Part shown: positions 47,461 through 60,410 of the stretch, one piece after another | Layout: each line of letters opens with the position of its first letter | Position numbering within the stretch: the stretch's first letter is position 1 | DNA from: Agelaius tricolor | Lineage: Eukaryota; Chordata; Aves; Passeriformes; Icteridae | Direction of reading: 5' to 3' | Length of the DNA: 64,000 nt | Assembly (NCBI GenBank): GCA_023055355.1 | Contig: JALJCS010000028.1 | Coordinates: 6,324,418-6,388,417 of the forward strand | Translations under genes and position numbers: made by a program | Notes under the pieces: model-generated | What the model saw: the letters and a program-made list of their open reading frames with translations, nothing else | Database searches by the model: none | Told to the model about the DNA's origin: nothing

Positions 47461-50400
47461 GCTTAGTTTCAAAAGTTTTTTGACAATTATATCCACGTGT
47501 AAAGTGGATTTTAGTGCAGCTTCAGTAATGTTTTTTCAGTAGATACAGAAAGGGCACAGATCTTTCCTAATTTATAAAAAAACTAATTTGTATTTGAGTG
47601 GCTTTTAAAACTTGCTTAACTTAGAGAACTGCCTGAAGCATTCCCAGAGAACAGGAAATCACACAGAAGGGATGCAAAGGCCTCTAGGAACCATTTAGGT
47701 TTTTTTTGGGTTGGAAGTTTAAGTCTGTGTGTCTATTTCTGCAGATATTTATGGATTTAAATCAGAATAATGAAAATCTGTCCAACTTCACAGCTGGACA
47801 ACACGTTACCCATGTAACTCCTATATACTGGGATTCCTACATAATTTTCCTTCAACATCTCCAAAGTCCTTAAAAACTCCCCTGAACAAGGCCTTGTGCT
47901 GGCTGAAAATAAATGTTTGAGCTGTCAGAATTCTTGTTTTCAGCCCCAATTAAAGCCAATTCTCATTTGCAGTAAAACAGGTGGAGAAAAGGAGACAAAG
48001 GGATCAGTCCCTTGCTCCTGTCCTTGGAATAAATGCCTGAGAGGAGACCAGCCCAGATTGCAGGTTTCTACTGTAATTTCAGCTAAAAGTGATCAACCCC
48101 CCCTGATTTCTGAGGATTGGGAGTACAGTAATGGTGGGAGCAAGCAAAATGTACAATATACAAAATTTGGCACCTGGATCCTCATTAAAACCCCCCTGAT
48201 ATCGGGAATGAGGACAAAGATGATGAGGGAACATTGAACTGCTCACACAAAACCAACCATGGCTTTTTAAAACTAAAATGCTGAACTTCAACACTGGCTA
48301 CAGCCAAAAATGATCCCATTTTTTCCTCTTTCTTCCATGAAAACTTATTTTAAATCATGCTTCATGTTGGTGCTGACAATGAGTTATTCCTCTCCCAGAA
48401 AAATCTCCTAAAATTCCTTCATTAATAACCAGGAAAAAATTCAATAGATAAAACACAAGGTTTTAGTCTGGAAGCAACTCAGAAAAAAAAAATCTTTAAT
48501 TTCTTCCATCTTTCTTCAGCACAATAAAAATCATAGCATAAAAATAATCATTAAATACCTGTTTGGTATTTAATCCTGCAGTGGGTGGCAAGCCAGGGGA
48601 AAGCCAACTCCAGGAGCTTGTTTCAACACTTTGTTTTCAGCTTTTCTGTGGAGACACTCACCAGAATAAATTCCACCTGAGGAAGCTCATGCCCCTGTCT
48701 GAGTAACTGAAGAAAAATTGTTGAGCATTCAGAGCAATCTGGGCTTTGTTGAGATTTCCCTTCTCCTACTTTTACAGTCACTTGTCATTCTGTTTAATAA
48801 GAGAGAAAACTTTCCTGACCAGCTAAATTAGGCCATTCAAGACGTTAAGGAAAACACACATACCCTGAAGTAAAGGTAAAATTATGCTGCAATCATCAAA
48901 TCAGCCTTCTCTTCTTTATCCCATCTGTATATTCTCCTTGGAAAAGCTGGAGCAGGGGCTCCACGAGCAGCACAGCCCTACCTGCCTGCCACTGCAATTG
49001 CTGGTATTTTAATCTCATCAAAGAATCTGAGTTTTTCTTCCTGCTGTTTTGACTTTGCTGTCTCTTAGCCCTGTCACATTCACTAGTTTTGAATAAGTGC
49101 AGAACTTGCATTTACAGAATTTGCAATCTGCGAGATTGTTTAAGTGATTTATCAAATACTTTGATTGAACACTTATTGCTGCTCCAGTTCTGAATCTCAT
49201 TTAAATTGACTGGGCTTGACATAAGCCTTTGGAGTGAACACAGGAGTGAGTCCAGGCTCTGGAAGGTTCAGCAAGAGGGGGGAAAAAGTTCCACCTCCAG
49301 CCCCAGTACTTCTGGAATTATATCCTGATAAAATCAATGCTCTCTATTCCTTATTAAGCATTTTATGTCTGAGAAAACCACAGTGAGGTGGACTTTATCT
49401 TATTTCTTATAATTTATATAAGATAGAGAAATATTATGTATTTGTAATTCTTATAATTCTATAATCTTTAATATATATAATACAATATATATAATTCTTT
49501 AATTCTTATTATTCTATATATAAATATTATATATTTGTAATTCTTATTTCTTCTATTCTTCTTATCTTATCTTGTTATCACAACAGCTCTGAAAGCTCAT
49601 TCAGAAAACAGAGAGCACACCCCAGGGTTGTAAACCAGAAAATTTGGATTTTCTCTCAGTGGAGATGAAGGGCCCAGACCTTTGGCAGGCTCTGCTCAGC
49701 CACAACCACATCACTTAAGTCCAAGTTAAAATCACTTTGCACTCACAGACAACCCTCAGACCAAAGAAAGGCTGCAAGTTCTGAAATACCTAAAAAATTG
49801 AAAAAATTGTGATTTTTTTTTTGTCATCAAATGGATGATGCACCTCTGAGGGATGCTAAGCAAATTTGTGGCAAATGGATTTGAAGGTCTACAGAGACAA
49901 CACCCAAAGGGAAGCAGCAAAACTCTTCAAAATTAGAATTCAATGGAGCCCAGACACCACTGGAAGGCTCAAGGCCTCCTGCTCCATGGAGGCATTTCAA
50001 TTCAATATTTGTGTATTAAATTCATGCAATTGCCTCTTTTTCCCTAGATTTCTGTAGAACAAACTCAGTCTCCAAGACCATGTGCTGCCTGCCACATCCC
50101 TCCCCATGGGACAACCACTTGGAAACAAAACTCGGCCACGATTAAAAGCACAGGATCTGTGATAAATCACAAATTTCACAGAGAGGAGGGCCAGGGGCAG
50201 GGTGGATTCCAAGCACCTGGGAGGTGACCAGGTACAGTGCTCACTGTGAGTAACAAGCAGAGGTAGAAGCAATGAAGAGGATTTGTTTCAGCCCATCAGG
50301 GATTAAATGAAATTCTCCTGCAGCACAAGGGTCCCGAGGCTTTCTTGCTAAATCTGTTGTCTTTCAGGCTCATGGCATTTTCAATGCTTCCTCCAAACTC

Positions 50401-51222
50401 ATGTGGGATAATGCACTCCCCAAAAAGTAGGCTCTAGGTATGCACATTCTTAAAATCAACCACTCAACACACATCCAAATAAAAGTGAGCTTTCCTCCCC
50501 ATTTTCCCCAAGAAAGGAAGCTCAGAGCCCTTTTATGCATTGTGAATGGCCCACCTAATTTAGACTGAATTATACCCTAACCTTCATTTCCCCTTTACTT
50601 CTTTGCTCCATTCAGCAGTTTCTGACTTCAGCTAATTCACTAACAATCCCAGCTGGTCCTTCCCAGCTCCCAGTTCTTTAGCACATTGTCCAAGGAAACT
50701 ATGTGCTCCCATCTACACTGGTATTCCACTCTCCAATTAACCTACTGCTGAGAGGCTTTACCCCTTTCCACCATCCATTCCTCTGCACAGACTATTTTTT
50801 TTTTTTAACCTTTTATTTCTTGAATTAAAGTGCAGGAGATCCCTTCCAGGTGAGAAGGTGTTAAATTTATTTTGCTGAAGGTTACTCAGGAAGACACGAC
50901 CCAGGATGGGGGTGAGAGCCCTGAAAGAAAACCCTGCTTGATCTCCAGCTCTTTTCAAAGCTGAGTGTTAAGGAACAGATGTTAAAGGTAGAAGTAAACA
51001 AATAACAAAAGAATTTGCTCTGTGACAGGCGTGTGCTTGTTCTGAGCACTGAACCCTGGCAGAGGAGCCAGCTCAGCCAGAGGTGTGCCTGGGGTTTGAT
51101 CCACACACAGATGGCACTGCTGGAGACACAGGCATGGATTTGTGTTCTCCTTCTTTAAAAATAATTAATTGAATATTTTATCTCACAGCTCCAACTTTGG
51201 TGGCAGCAGAGGGAAGGCCTGT
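47461..51222. other. Mostly unique intronic sequence
   Basis: About 3.7 kb without recognised genes or mobile elements, apart from the AT block at 49405-49575. Frames up to about 110 codons occur but show no recognisable domain. Confidence 0.5.
49405..49575. repeat. AT-rich repeat with TTCTTAT units
   Basis: Repeated TTTGTAATTCTTAT and TATATAAT units in about 170 bp. Confidence 0.85.
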
Positions 51223-51286
51223 GGGCCTCTGGGCCTCTGGGCCTGTGGGCCTCTGGGCCTGTGGGCCTCTGGGCCTGTGGGCCTCA
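51223..51286. repeat. 8-bp GGGCCTST array
   Basis: Eight perfectly phased GGGCCTCT/GGGCCTGT units, the C and G variants largely alternating to give a 16-bp higher-order period. Regular GGG runs could form a G-quadruplex; GGGCC/GGCCC could form hairpins. Confidence 0.93.
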
Positions 51287-52683
51287 CTCTGAAAGTTTTG
51301 CCATGTCTGCAAGAAAGAAACCTTGATCCACATTACACACCTCTTTCACTGATTACCTTATAAATTTTTATACATTTATATATATTTTTATATATTTATA
51401 ATTTTCAGTTTTGTCTGATCAGGAACAGAGATGAGCCCAATCATTTGGGTGCCTGATCACATTTGCACCAACAGAACAAACCAGCCAGAAATTGTTCTGC
51501 CATTTGTTGATAAAGCCAAGGCTTCAACACCTTGGAGTCCCCTACCCAACAACATTTTACACCCAGAATTCCCACAGAAATGTTAATAAATCTGGATTCA
51601 GGCTGGAGCCTTGTCTCTCTAACAGTGAAGGCCTGTACATCACCCCTGCTGATAAAAAGTGTTCCCCTCTTCACCTAAACCCTTATGGCTATCCCAAAAA
51701 CCCCTTCCTTATGTAGATTAAGACCACATTTTAGAAGATCTGAACTTTCATGTTTGCTTCCTGAAATCCATTAACATTTCCCTCTCTCCCACTATGCCAA
51801 GTGCCTCCTTCCTTGGTAAATGGCCTGGATCTCATCATTGACAAGATCCCAGATAAAACAAAGACAGAGAAAAATGTAATTACTGGCTATTAAACACAAA
51901 ACTCCACCAATTCCTCCTTTTCTTGTACATTTGCTTAGAAGCAAGTGAGCATAACAACAGCCCCGTGCTCAGAAAGTGGGGCTGGGAATCAAGCAGTGAG
52001 AAAGTCAATATGGAGCAGTGTGTCCATTTGTTTTGATTTATCTCACTAACTTCAATTGACAGTTAATTCATCAGAGGAGGAAAATGCCAGTCTAGTGAAA
52101 ACACAACTGGTGAAGGAGAGAGAACCAAGTGGAAAACACAGAGTGTGGATAATACAGGTAATAAATTAAAGGATACAGTATCAGTATTTTATCATTCCCA
52201 TTCTGGATTTGCTATATCCCAACTCTTGCCAATTACAATTTATAGTGAGCAGTAAATTTACACTGATTTATTTCACACACACAACACACCCCCTTTGCAA
52301 AATGAGGTGACTTTGGAAAACAGGAAAAGACAGGGAAAGGAGTCACTTTGGCTCAAATTCCCAAATCTGAAATTTCCACCAGCAACAACAAACCCTTGTA
52401 ACAAACCACAGGCGAGAAGAGAATTTACACTGAGAACGTCGGCCTGGATCTAAAATCCACAAAAATACTGCAGGGTTGAAAATGGGATTTGCACCAGCAA
52501 CACCAGTGCAGGGGGTGGGGCACTGAACTGGGGATGGAGGGGGGTTATTGCTCAGAAAGGAAAATACCAATTATTGGAAAAAAATAAATATTATTATAAG
52601 GAAAATACCAATCATTATAATTATTATTGTAGGATTTATTGGTATGTATGGTCCCATAGGCCCAAATGCCAGGCTGGTCCAGT

Positions 52684-52832
52684 GAACTCCTTAAAATACC
52701 TAAAATTAGGTATAGCCTTTTATATATTACACAATTTTATACTATTCAGCTGTAACTCCTTAAAATACCTAAAAATTAGATACGCTGTTTTATTATATAG
52801 GTACACAATTTTTTACTATACAGGTGTAACTG
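52684..52832. repeat. 69-bp tandem duplication
   Basis: AACTCCTTAAAATACCTAAA begins at 52685 and 52754. Both copies close with ACACAATTTT and CAGSTGTAAC. Confidence 0.88.
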
Positions 52833-52999
52833 TTTAAAATATTGAAAAACCTTAAAATAATTCCAAAATGTTGATCTTCTATCTGCACCCATTTATAAGC
52901 ACCCTGTGGCTGATGTTCAGCATCACCTGAGAGTGCAAACACCCATTTCTCATTTCTCACAGCACATTTGCACTTACTGCTGCCACACCCCCACCTGTA

Positions 53000-54726
53000 G
53001 CCCCTTCCTTGCTTTCCAGAAGAATGTTTGGAAGCATTTGGAATGTTTGGAAACATTCCAAAATGTTCTGATACACCAAAAAAAATCCAAATAAAATGCT
53101 GGAGATGCAAGCTCTGCTCGTTTTAGATGGGGATGTTTCTGCTCCCTGGCTGGGCCCTGCAGTTCCACCAGGGCACAAGGCGCCACCACAGCCCCAGCAA
53201 CAACCAAAATACCTGGGTTTGCACCAAATTCTCCCCCTGCAAAAACTTTTTATTTACTCCAAGGGATGAAACACCATGATCTGAGTTTGATGGACAAGGA
53301 TTTCCCCCACTCAACTGAGCAGGCTGTGATTTAACAGTAAAGTTTCCAAGTTGTTAAATAACCTTTTCCTTCGTTACATAAAAGATGAAGGAAGCTGAAA
53401 GGTGTAAGCGGGAAAGCAGAATCTGATATTTTGTGGTGTTTAGGGGTGGAATTATCCAGTCCCACTAAAGCTGCCAGGAAATTCACCCCAACTACAGCTG
53501 TCAACTCTCCTCTCCTTCAAGAGACAAATATTTATTCCCCTCCTCACAGCAATTCCTTTAGACTGTGGCTGTTGTCAGCTACAGGAGAATCATGGCTTTG
53601 CTGTTGGAATCTTTGACATTTGTCAAGTTCACTTCAAAAAAATTTCCCCTCTTGTGGTGTTAAAATCACACTCAAAATAAAAGTTTTGCTGCTCTGCTGC
53701 ACCAAAACCCTTTGGATGTAGCCCAGTATTTAAAACTTGCTTTGAACCAATAAATTGGATTTAAATTTGCCAGTTCTGAGGGAGCTGAGCCCATCTGAGG
53801 ACAGACAGGGAGCCCTAGGAAAGGACTGGGGACACTGCTCAGTCCTGCTGCCCTCTGCCTCTGAGACAGGAGCTTTATCCAGCTCCTCACATCACTCTTC
53901 TTTTCCAAACATTTGGCTGTGGTGGCTCCCCCCCCTTCCTCTTCCCTTCCCCTTGCTCCAAGTTGAAGGCAGTTCAGCACTTACGGTCATTTACAGCTTA
54001 CATCCCAGCAAATCCAGAAGGTGTCTGATGAAAAAGAGGGACTAGCCAAGCATCTTAATCCCCCTGTTCATTCATGCTCTCTGTAATGTTCTTTCAGGCC
54101 TCTGCTGAGAGAGACTAGGCTGAAATGAAGGCTGATAAATTAGTCTGGAGGGAAACAAGGCAGATTCTGCTTGTAAAAGGTCATTCCAACTTTGTTCTGG
54201 GTGAGGGTTTATCTTGACTGCAGCTGCGACAGACAATGGCCGGGGCCTAAACGGCAGAAATCCAAGCTCTGCTCACGAAATTACTGTGCTGATAAGGGAG
54301 AATGGGCTTCAGGGAGATCTAAATGGGAAAAGGGAGGTGGGGGACAGGGGTGAGCTGGAGGTATTTTTGAGCAGGATGGAGCAGGGATGGCACAATGAGA
54401 TGTACGATTAAAGCAGGGCGCTGTCCCAAAGGGAAGGAGCACACTCTGCCTGAGCAGAGCCAGAGGGAGGAAAAAGCTCTTGTGTGTGCTGAGGGAAAGG
54501 TCTCAGTGCTATCCTGCCATGGAGGGGCTGAACCTGGAGCAGACAGGTTATAAAATAGACCTGTGGAAACCCAGAGCACTGGGAATATTTCTGTGTCTGC
54601 TCTGGGCTGCCCTGACTGCCAGGGCAGCACTGACTCTGACCCTCATTCATGGAGAAAGTTTCCCAGATTTAAGATAGACTGGAACCCACAAAAGTGTGAA
54701 ACAGATTATAGAGAGCAGTGTAGGTG
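53000..54726. other. Unique intronic sequence
   Basis: Only small local repeats are seen (GGAAGCATTTGGAATGTTTG with its near copies at 53030-53070). No exon recognised. Confidence 0.5.
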
Positions 54727-55110
54727 TGTCACCTGGTGAGAAATTGAGGTTTTGGGGTTTTTAGTATGTTGTGGATGGAAGCAAGATGGAGGGCACAGGG
54801 TGTTGTCCTGGGTTTCTTCTTCTTCCTTCTTCTTCATGGGTTTGGGTGGCATTTTGTAATTGGGCAGAAAAGTCTGCATTGGGATCAGTTATTGGGTTAT
54901 AAAAGGGAAAATAATCCAGGTGTCAGCTCTTAATTGGACAGTTTAGTTTTAAAAGCCCTTGGAACAAGAGATTGTTGGCCATTTTGTGCCTTCTAATGAA
55001 AAGCTGCAGAACTCCCAGCAGTGAGACTGTTTTACTGATAAGAAATAACAAACACCTGAGTGTGAACATGAACCACTGTCTAAGTGCCTTCAATGCAGAC
55101 CCAGATAAAC
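54727..55110 (+). mobile_element. Divergent ERV LTR related to family B
   Basis: It starts TGTCACCTGGTGAGAAATTG and shares the order TTTTGGGGTTTTTAGTATG, GCAAGATGGAGG, TTCTTCTTCCTTCTTCTTCA, GGGTTTGGGTGGCA and TTACTGATAAGAAATAACAA with the other two copies. Similarity is patchy. A TATA-like GGGTTATAAAAGGG sits at about 54893. The 3' boundary is uncertain. Confidence 0.5.
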
Positions 55111-56543
55111 CCACAACTGGAACCCCCACACACACCAGCCACAGAGGTGGCTCTGAAAGGTCAGGGCTGAACCCCTCATGGTCCGGGCATCGCTTCCAGG
55201 ACATGCAGGGATTCATTTCCCCAGCACCACGTGGCCAAGAGCAGCCAAAATGAACCCCAGCAAGGAGAGAGCAGGAGCAGGACACTGGGTGAGAACACTC
55301 CTCAGTGAAAAACTCTGTTTTCTTGAATAACTTTTTGTGCTGGGCAAAGTAATTCACACAACATTTTACTTGGGAAAATTCCCTGTTGGTACTTCTTGCA
55401 TTGCACAGATTGAGGCAAAGAGATGGAATTTAGAATTTTAAGACTTTAGGATTGACCAGGATCTCAGATGGGGTTTACTGAAGGGTTTGATGACCCTGAG
55501 CACATCCCTGGACCTCACTTTGGAGTCCTCAGTGCCCCAGTCCCACAGAAATCTCCTGAGCAGTGAGGAGCATGAGGCTGATTCCCAAAAAACCTCCTGA
55601 ATGCCTGGTACCAGCAGCCTGCAAACCCCAAAATGAGTCACTTAGCATCGCTCCCACCTTCCCAAAGTGCCTCTGAGAGAGTCCCCAGGGTGCTGCCTCT
55701 TTCAGAGCCCATGTGTATTTATGGTTTCCTTTATTGATCATCTCCTTTACAAAACCCCACTGTGTTCCAGGCTCCAGAGCCAGACTTTGCTGGGAGAGGA
55801 CAAAACCCAGGTTGGGTTTCTCTGCAGGTTAAAAATTCCAGTGCCCTGAATTCTGCAGGGCTTTTGACAATGCAAAAGCGATTTTTGAAACCACTGTGGT
55901 CACCACTGAGCTGTTCATGGGATTTTTCTTTTTCTTTCTCCTTTTTGAACGTGTGGCTGATAAAATATTGCTTCAGGAGCTGGTATTCAGGGATGGCTCT
56001 CAAAGACGAAAGGAAAATATTTATTTCCTTTTTCTGCTTGTGAATCAGAATGTTCTATTTAAAGAAAGTGCCCTCTGCCGGATTGCTCATGAGTTATTAC
56101 CCCTTATGGAAATAAAGAAGAAATATCAGGAGGTATTCTTAGTCATTCCCTTCCCCTGTCTCTTCTTTCTTTCCCTTAATTCCTTATATACCCATGTTTT
56201 AGCCAATGCCTAAGATAGAGCAACTTGTCTTGGCATTCTTGGGCCTAAAAAAGAATTGGAGCACTTCTCTTAACCCTGGCACTGAAGCATTTGGGGAAAT
56301 GTCAAAAAATGGGACAAATTTCAGTTGTTTCGCTTAGATGCCATAAGGTGCATTCTTCACTTCTATGCAGAAATTATTAAATTAAACCCCCCCAAAAGGT
56401 GGAGCTGTAGAAAATGGGGTTTGTGATTCCATCAGCTTCCTCCTCTCAACCCCAAGCCAGTCCTTGCTCCTCCTGGCATGGTTTTAATTCCAGTCATAGG
56501 AAGCAGCCCAACAATTGCCAGCACCTGGATCTGACCCTTCCCC
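55111..56543. other. Unique intronic sequence
   Basis: No gene, RNA or repeat family recognised between the divergent LTR and the large palindrome. Confidence 0.5.
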
Positions 56544-57594
56544 TTCCTCGTGGTGTCCCCTGACACCAGAACAAAGCCCAGATCCTGCAGGGAAAATAAA
56601 AATATTGGTGCTCTACCAGAGCTGCTCCTTAGGAAGGGGATGGAACTGAGCATGTACAAAGCTGAGCAATCTCCTCAGCCCAAAAATCCCATTTAAAAAT
56701 CTAAATATTTAAAATAATTAAAACTAATAGAATAAAAATAAAACTTTACAGTATTTAGAGGTCAAGGATTTATTTTTCTTCCTTCAGATTAATTTTTATT
56801 TCACTTAATCTCTAAGTTTTGGTCCAAAGCAAAAGTTTCTTTGCAGTTTTATATTCCCATGTATAAAAATTCTAACCCTTAGCAACTATTGAGGGCAGTC
56901 TCAGGGTGCTCTGGCACTCTGTTGTCTTCATGACCCCAGAGATTCTTTCATTTTCAGACTGATTCCAGCCTGGTGATCTGGGAAATTGGAATCGCTCTGA
57001 AAACGAAAGAATCTCTGGGTTCATGAAGAGAACAGAATGCCAGAGCACCCTGAGACTGCCCTCAATAGTTGCTAAGAGCATCCCCAGTTACAGTTTTTAT
57101 ACATGTGACTATAAAACTGCAGAGAAACTTTTGCTTTGGACCAAAACTCAGAGCTTAAGTGAAAAAAAAAGAATAATCTCAAGGAAGAAAAACAAGTCCC
57201 TGACCTCTAAATATTGTAAAGATTGTAAATAATTCTAATGATTTTAAATATTTAAAATTTCTATGAGATTTTTTTAGGCTAGAGGAGGTTGCTCAGCTTT
57301 GCTTGCTCAGTTCCATCCCCTTCCTAAGGAGCAGCTCTGGGAGAACACCAGCATTGCATGGGAGATGTTGAATTGCACAGAATTCCCCAGCAATTTCCCT
57401 GCAAGAGCAGGATGAGGGGTGGAAAAGAGCAATTCAGGAACTCCTTTTCCCCAAGGGAGAGAAGCTGCTGCAGCAACATCACTCCCCAGGCCAAAGGAAA
57501 AGCAGAGGAGGGGAAAATGAATGAATCAGGGCAGGAAAAGGAGCAGGAAATGTCATCACATCCTCCCAGGTGAGAGCCCAGGGGACACGAGGAA
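56544..57594. repeat. Large imperfect palindrome (fold-back)
   Basis: The core arms are 56610-56967 and 56987-57346, separated by a 19-bp spacer. The inner 87 bp (56881-56967 against 56987-57073) differ at about six positions, roughly 93% identity. Outward, GGTCCAAAGCAAAAGTTTCT at 56821 pairs with its complement near 57133, and CCAGAGCTGCTCCTTAGGAA at 56616 pairs with 57321-57340. After indels the pairing resumes at TTCCTCGTGGTGTCCCCTG (56544) against CAGGGGACACGAGGAA (57579). No transposase and no clear target duplication are visible. It could be a long-inverted-repeat element or a local inverted duplication. Confidence 0.9.
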
Positions 57595-60159
57595 CTTTGG
57601 GGATTTCTTTGCTCATTTAAAGGACTCCTCTCAGCATCTCTGGCTAAAGGCAAGATGGACAAGAACTCAGCGCTTCAGCTGGATCAGCTTTTAAAGGGAA
57701 ATGAAGGAATCCCTGGGTGATCTGACAAAACCATGACAAAACCATCACAGCTCATGAAGTGGTTGAAGGCCTGTTTTTAATATTTTAAAGATAATTTTGA
57801 AATGTGTTTCAATTTTGAAGATATTAAAAATATTTAAATATTTTTAATATTTATTGCATTCAAGGAAATGCAGTATAATTCTCCTCCCAGCATTTAAGTC
57901 CAGTCACAAAAAGTAAATTTCCCTTGGCACTTGGAAATATTTCTAAAAAGCAGAGAAAATTAAAAAAAACCAACAAACTGCTAAAAATTTAAATTTTGCA
58001 GGAATTGGGAGGTTGGAGTGCTGTGAGTCAGTGACACTTCAAAGTGTGTTCAAAACCCAGCAGTTTTCCCTGGCCCAGACATGGAGCCAGAGCTCTGCTG
58101 CATCCTCAGCTGCTGGCTCCTATTTTTTCCCCAGTTATTTGTCTTCCATGGGACACAAGGCTCTACCTTTCCCCCCTGAAACAGGAAATAAAAACATTTA
58201 ATTTTTCCATGTAAAGGAGCAGCCTGGCTCTGACACCTCAGCTGAGAGAAGCCTTTGTGCTTCAGCAAATAACCTCTCTCAAAATATAAATTAAAATATA
58301 AATTAAAACAAACTGCATTTAAATATAAATTAAAACAAACTGCATTTATCAGTAGTGTTAATCCTGTGAAGCAAACTGAGCTAAAATCATGACCCCAACA
58401 ATGCAGGTGCTAAATCTCCCCCCAGGATGAGATCCCCATTCTCCTCTCAATTAGGAAAATTAACAGCGCCATGATAAATACCATTATTTATCCAAAGCGA
58501 TGGAAATCATTATGCAATTATTTTATTTTCATTTTCCTCAGCTCCCAGAGGCCATAAAGCACAAAAATGCCCTGATTTATTCAGGGTGCTGGCAGTGCTG
58601 TGCTCGGTGTCAGCGGGCAGGAGGGCAATGGGAGCGGGAGAAATGCAATCAGGTCACACTCAATAATCACAGGGCTTTTAGGTGGCGTCTTTTAAGCCAC
58701 ACACACACACACACACAAGAGAAAAAAGAAAAAGGTGAAATGACACCATCAGCAGTGTCAGGGAATGAGGGAAAGCATCCAACAGGTCCTGCACTGAATC
58801 ATCCCTGGGAGGGGCTGGGGGCCAGGGTTGACACATCTTATTTATTTTTATGAGATGGGAGTGAATCACTCGCTGCCATCCCGTGTCCAAAAAAGCCCTT
58901 GAATGATAGGTGTGGTTTAATCCAAAGGATATTTTTTTTTAAAAAACATATCCCACAAAGCAAAGCAGGAGGTCAGATAAGAGGCTGTGCTGCAGATAAG
59001 GCAGGACACGTGCTCAAACCATCAGCACCCAGCCCTCCTCTCTGCCCGAAAGGAAAAACACCAATAATAAAGATAATTATGCAGGTTTTTTTCAAGGTAT
59101 GGCAGATAAAACACAGCATTCTGCATTGCCACGGATGTTTTGGGCTATTTATGAGTGAAACTGGAAATTTTGGCAACTAACACCAAGTTACACCTGCGAG
59201 GAGTTCAGATGGAAACAAACACAAACTGAATTTCCTGAGGACTTTGAGGTACAATTTGCTGCCTTTTTTTATTTTCACAAATCTTTCCTTACTGGAGTTT
59301 GAAAAGAGAAAGCTCTTTCTGCAGTGGTAATCCTTGGGCAGAAGAGAAAGATCCTCTCTCACATCAAAGCCCTAAATAACACATTTTCCAACCCCCAAAA
59401 TGCCACTTGATTTTTCTTTTTTAATGCAGAAATCAGAAGGAACAGACATTAATTATGAAGCACATCCTGTACGACAACAAAATCAGCTTTTTCTAGCAAT
59501 ACTGAGATGGTGCTGAGGAATGACCACTTTATAGCCAATTCCACTTCCAGTGAACTCCCAGTTTAGTCAAAGCCTGACACTAAATTTCCTGTGATGAAGG
59601 GCAAGGACTTCTTGTGCCAAAGGCAGAAGCAGTGTTCAAATTAAGGAGCTGATGACTCCTAAAAACAAACAAACAAATACAAAAACCAAGTTTTCAGAGT
59701 TTGGGGAGTGAGGTGTGCACAAAAGTGGAATTATCAAGGCTATAAACTACAGGAAATGAATTGGGAAATATGAATAGAGAAGAGGTTGGGTGTGAAGAAC
59801 GGGGATCATTCTTGAAATAAATTTCTAACATGAGAGGCAATTCAAATGGAATACATTCTAATTGGCCATAACAAGGAGTTCTGTGGCAATCTTACACCAG
59901 CATTCAACCCACAAGTCATTGCATGCCAAAACTACAAATCCCAGAGAAATACTGACCAAAAACCCCAGTGTTAAACTGCAGAAGGAATCTTCCTTGTGAT
60001 CCTACAAATTTCAGATGTGTTGAGCTTATCACCACTGAAAGAAACAGCACATGGAAGCAAAAGCCAGCAAGTTACTGGGTGACAAAAATCTCCTCCCTTT
60101 CTCTTTTTTCCAGTCATTGCTCATTTCCTGCCTGCTCAATTTTAGGAGCAGAGGATGCA
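57595..60159. other. Unique intronic sequence
   Basis: Local AATATAAATTAAA repeats at 58279-58350 and the CA repeat at 58699 are the only structures. 58440-58570 is AT-rich and complex. Confidence 0.5.
58699..58720. repeat. CA dinucleotide repeat
   Basis: About ten CA units. Confidence 0.9.
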
Positions 60160-60410
60160 AACACATCCCAAGTTCCCATTTCCTAATCTGCCATTAGGTA
60201 GAGCTGCTTAGAACATCCCAAATTCCCAATTCCCAATTTCCAATTTGCCATCAGGCAGAGCTGCCTAGAACATCCCAAATTCCAAATTCCCAATTTGCCA
60301 TCAGGTAGAGCTGCCCAGAACATCCCAAATTCCCAATTTGCCATCAGGTAGGGCTGCCCAGAACATCCCAAATTCCCATTTCCCAATCTGCCATCAGGTA
60401 GAGCTGAGCA
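60160..60410. repeat. Minisatellite, about 45-58 bp
   Basis: About five units of AACATCCCAAATTCCCAATT, TGCCATCAGGTAGAGCTGCC, with internal duplication of the AATTCCCA part in some units. Confidence 0.92.
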
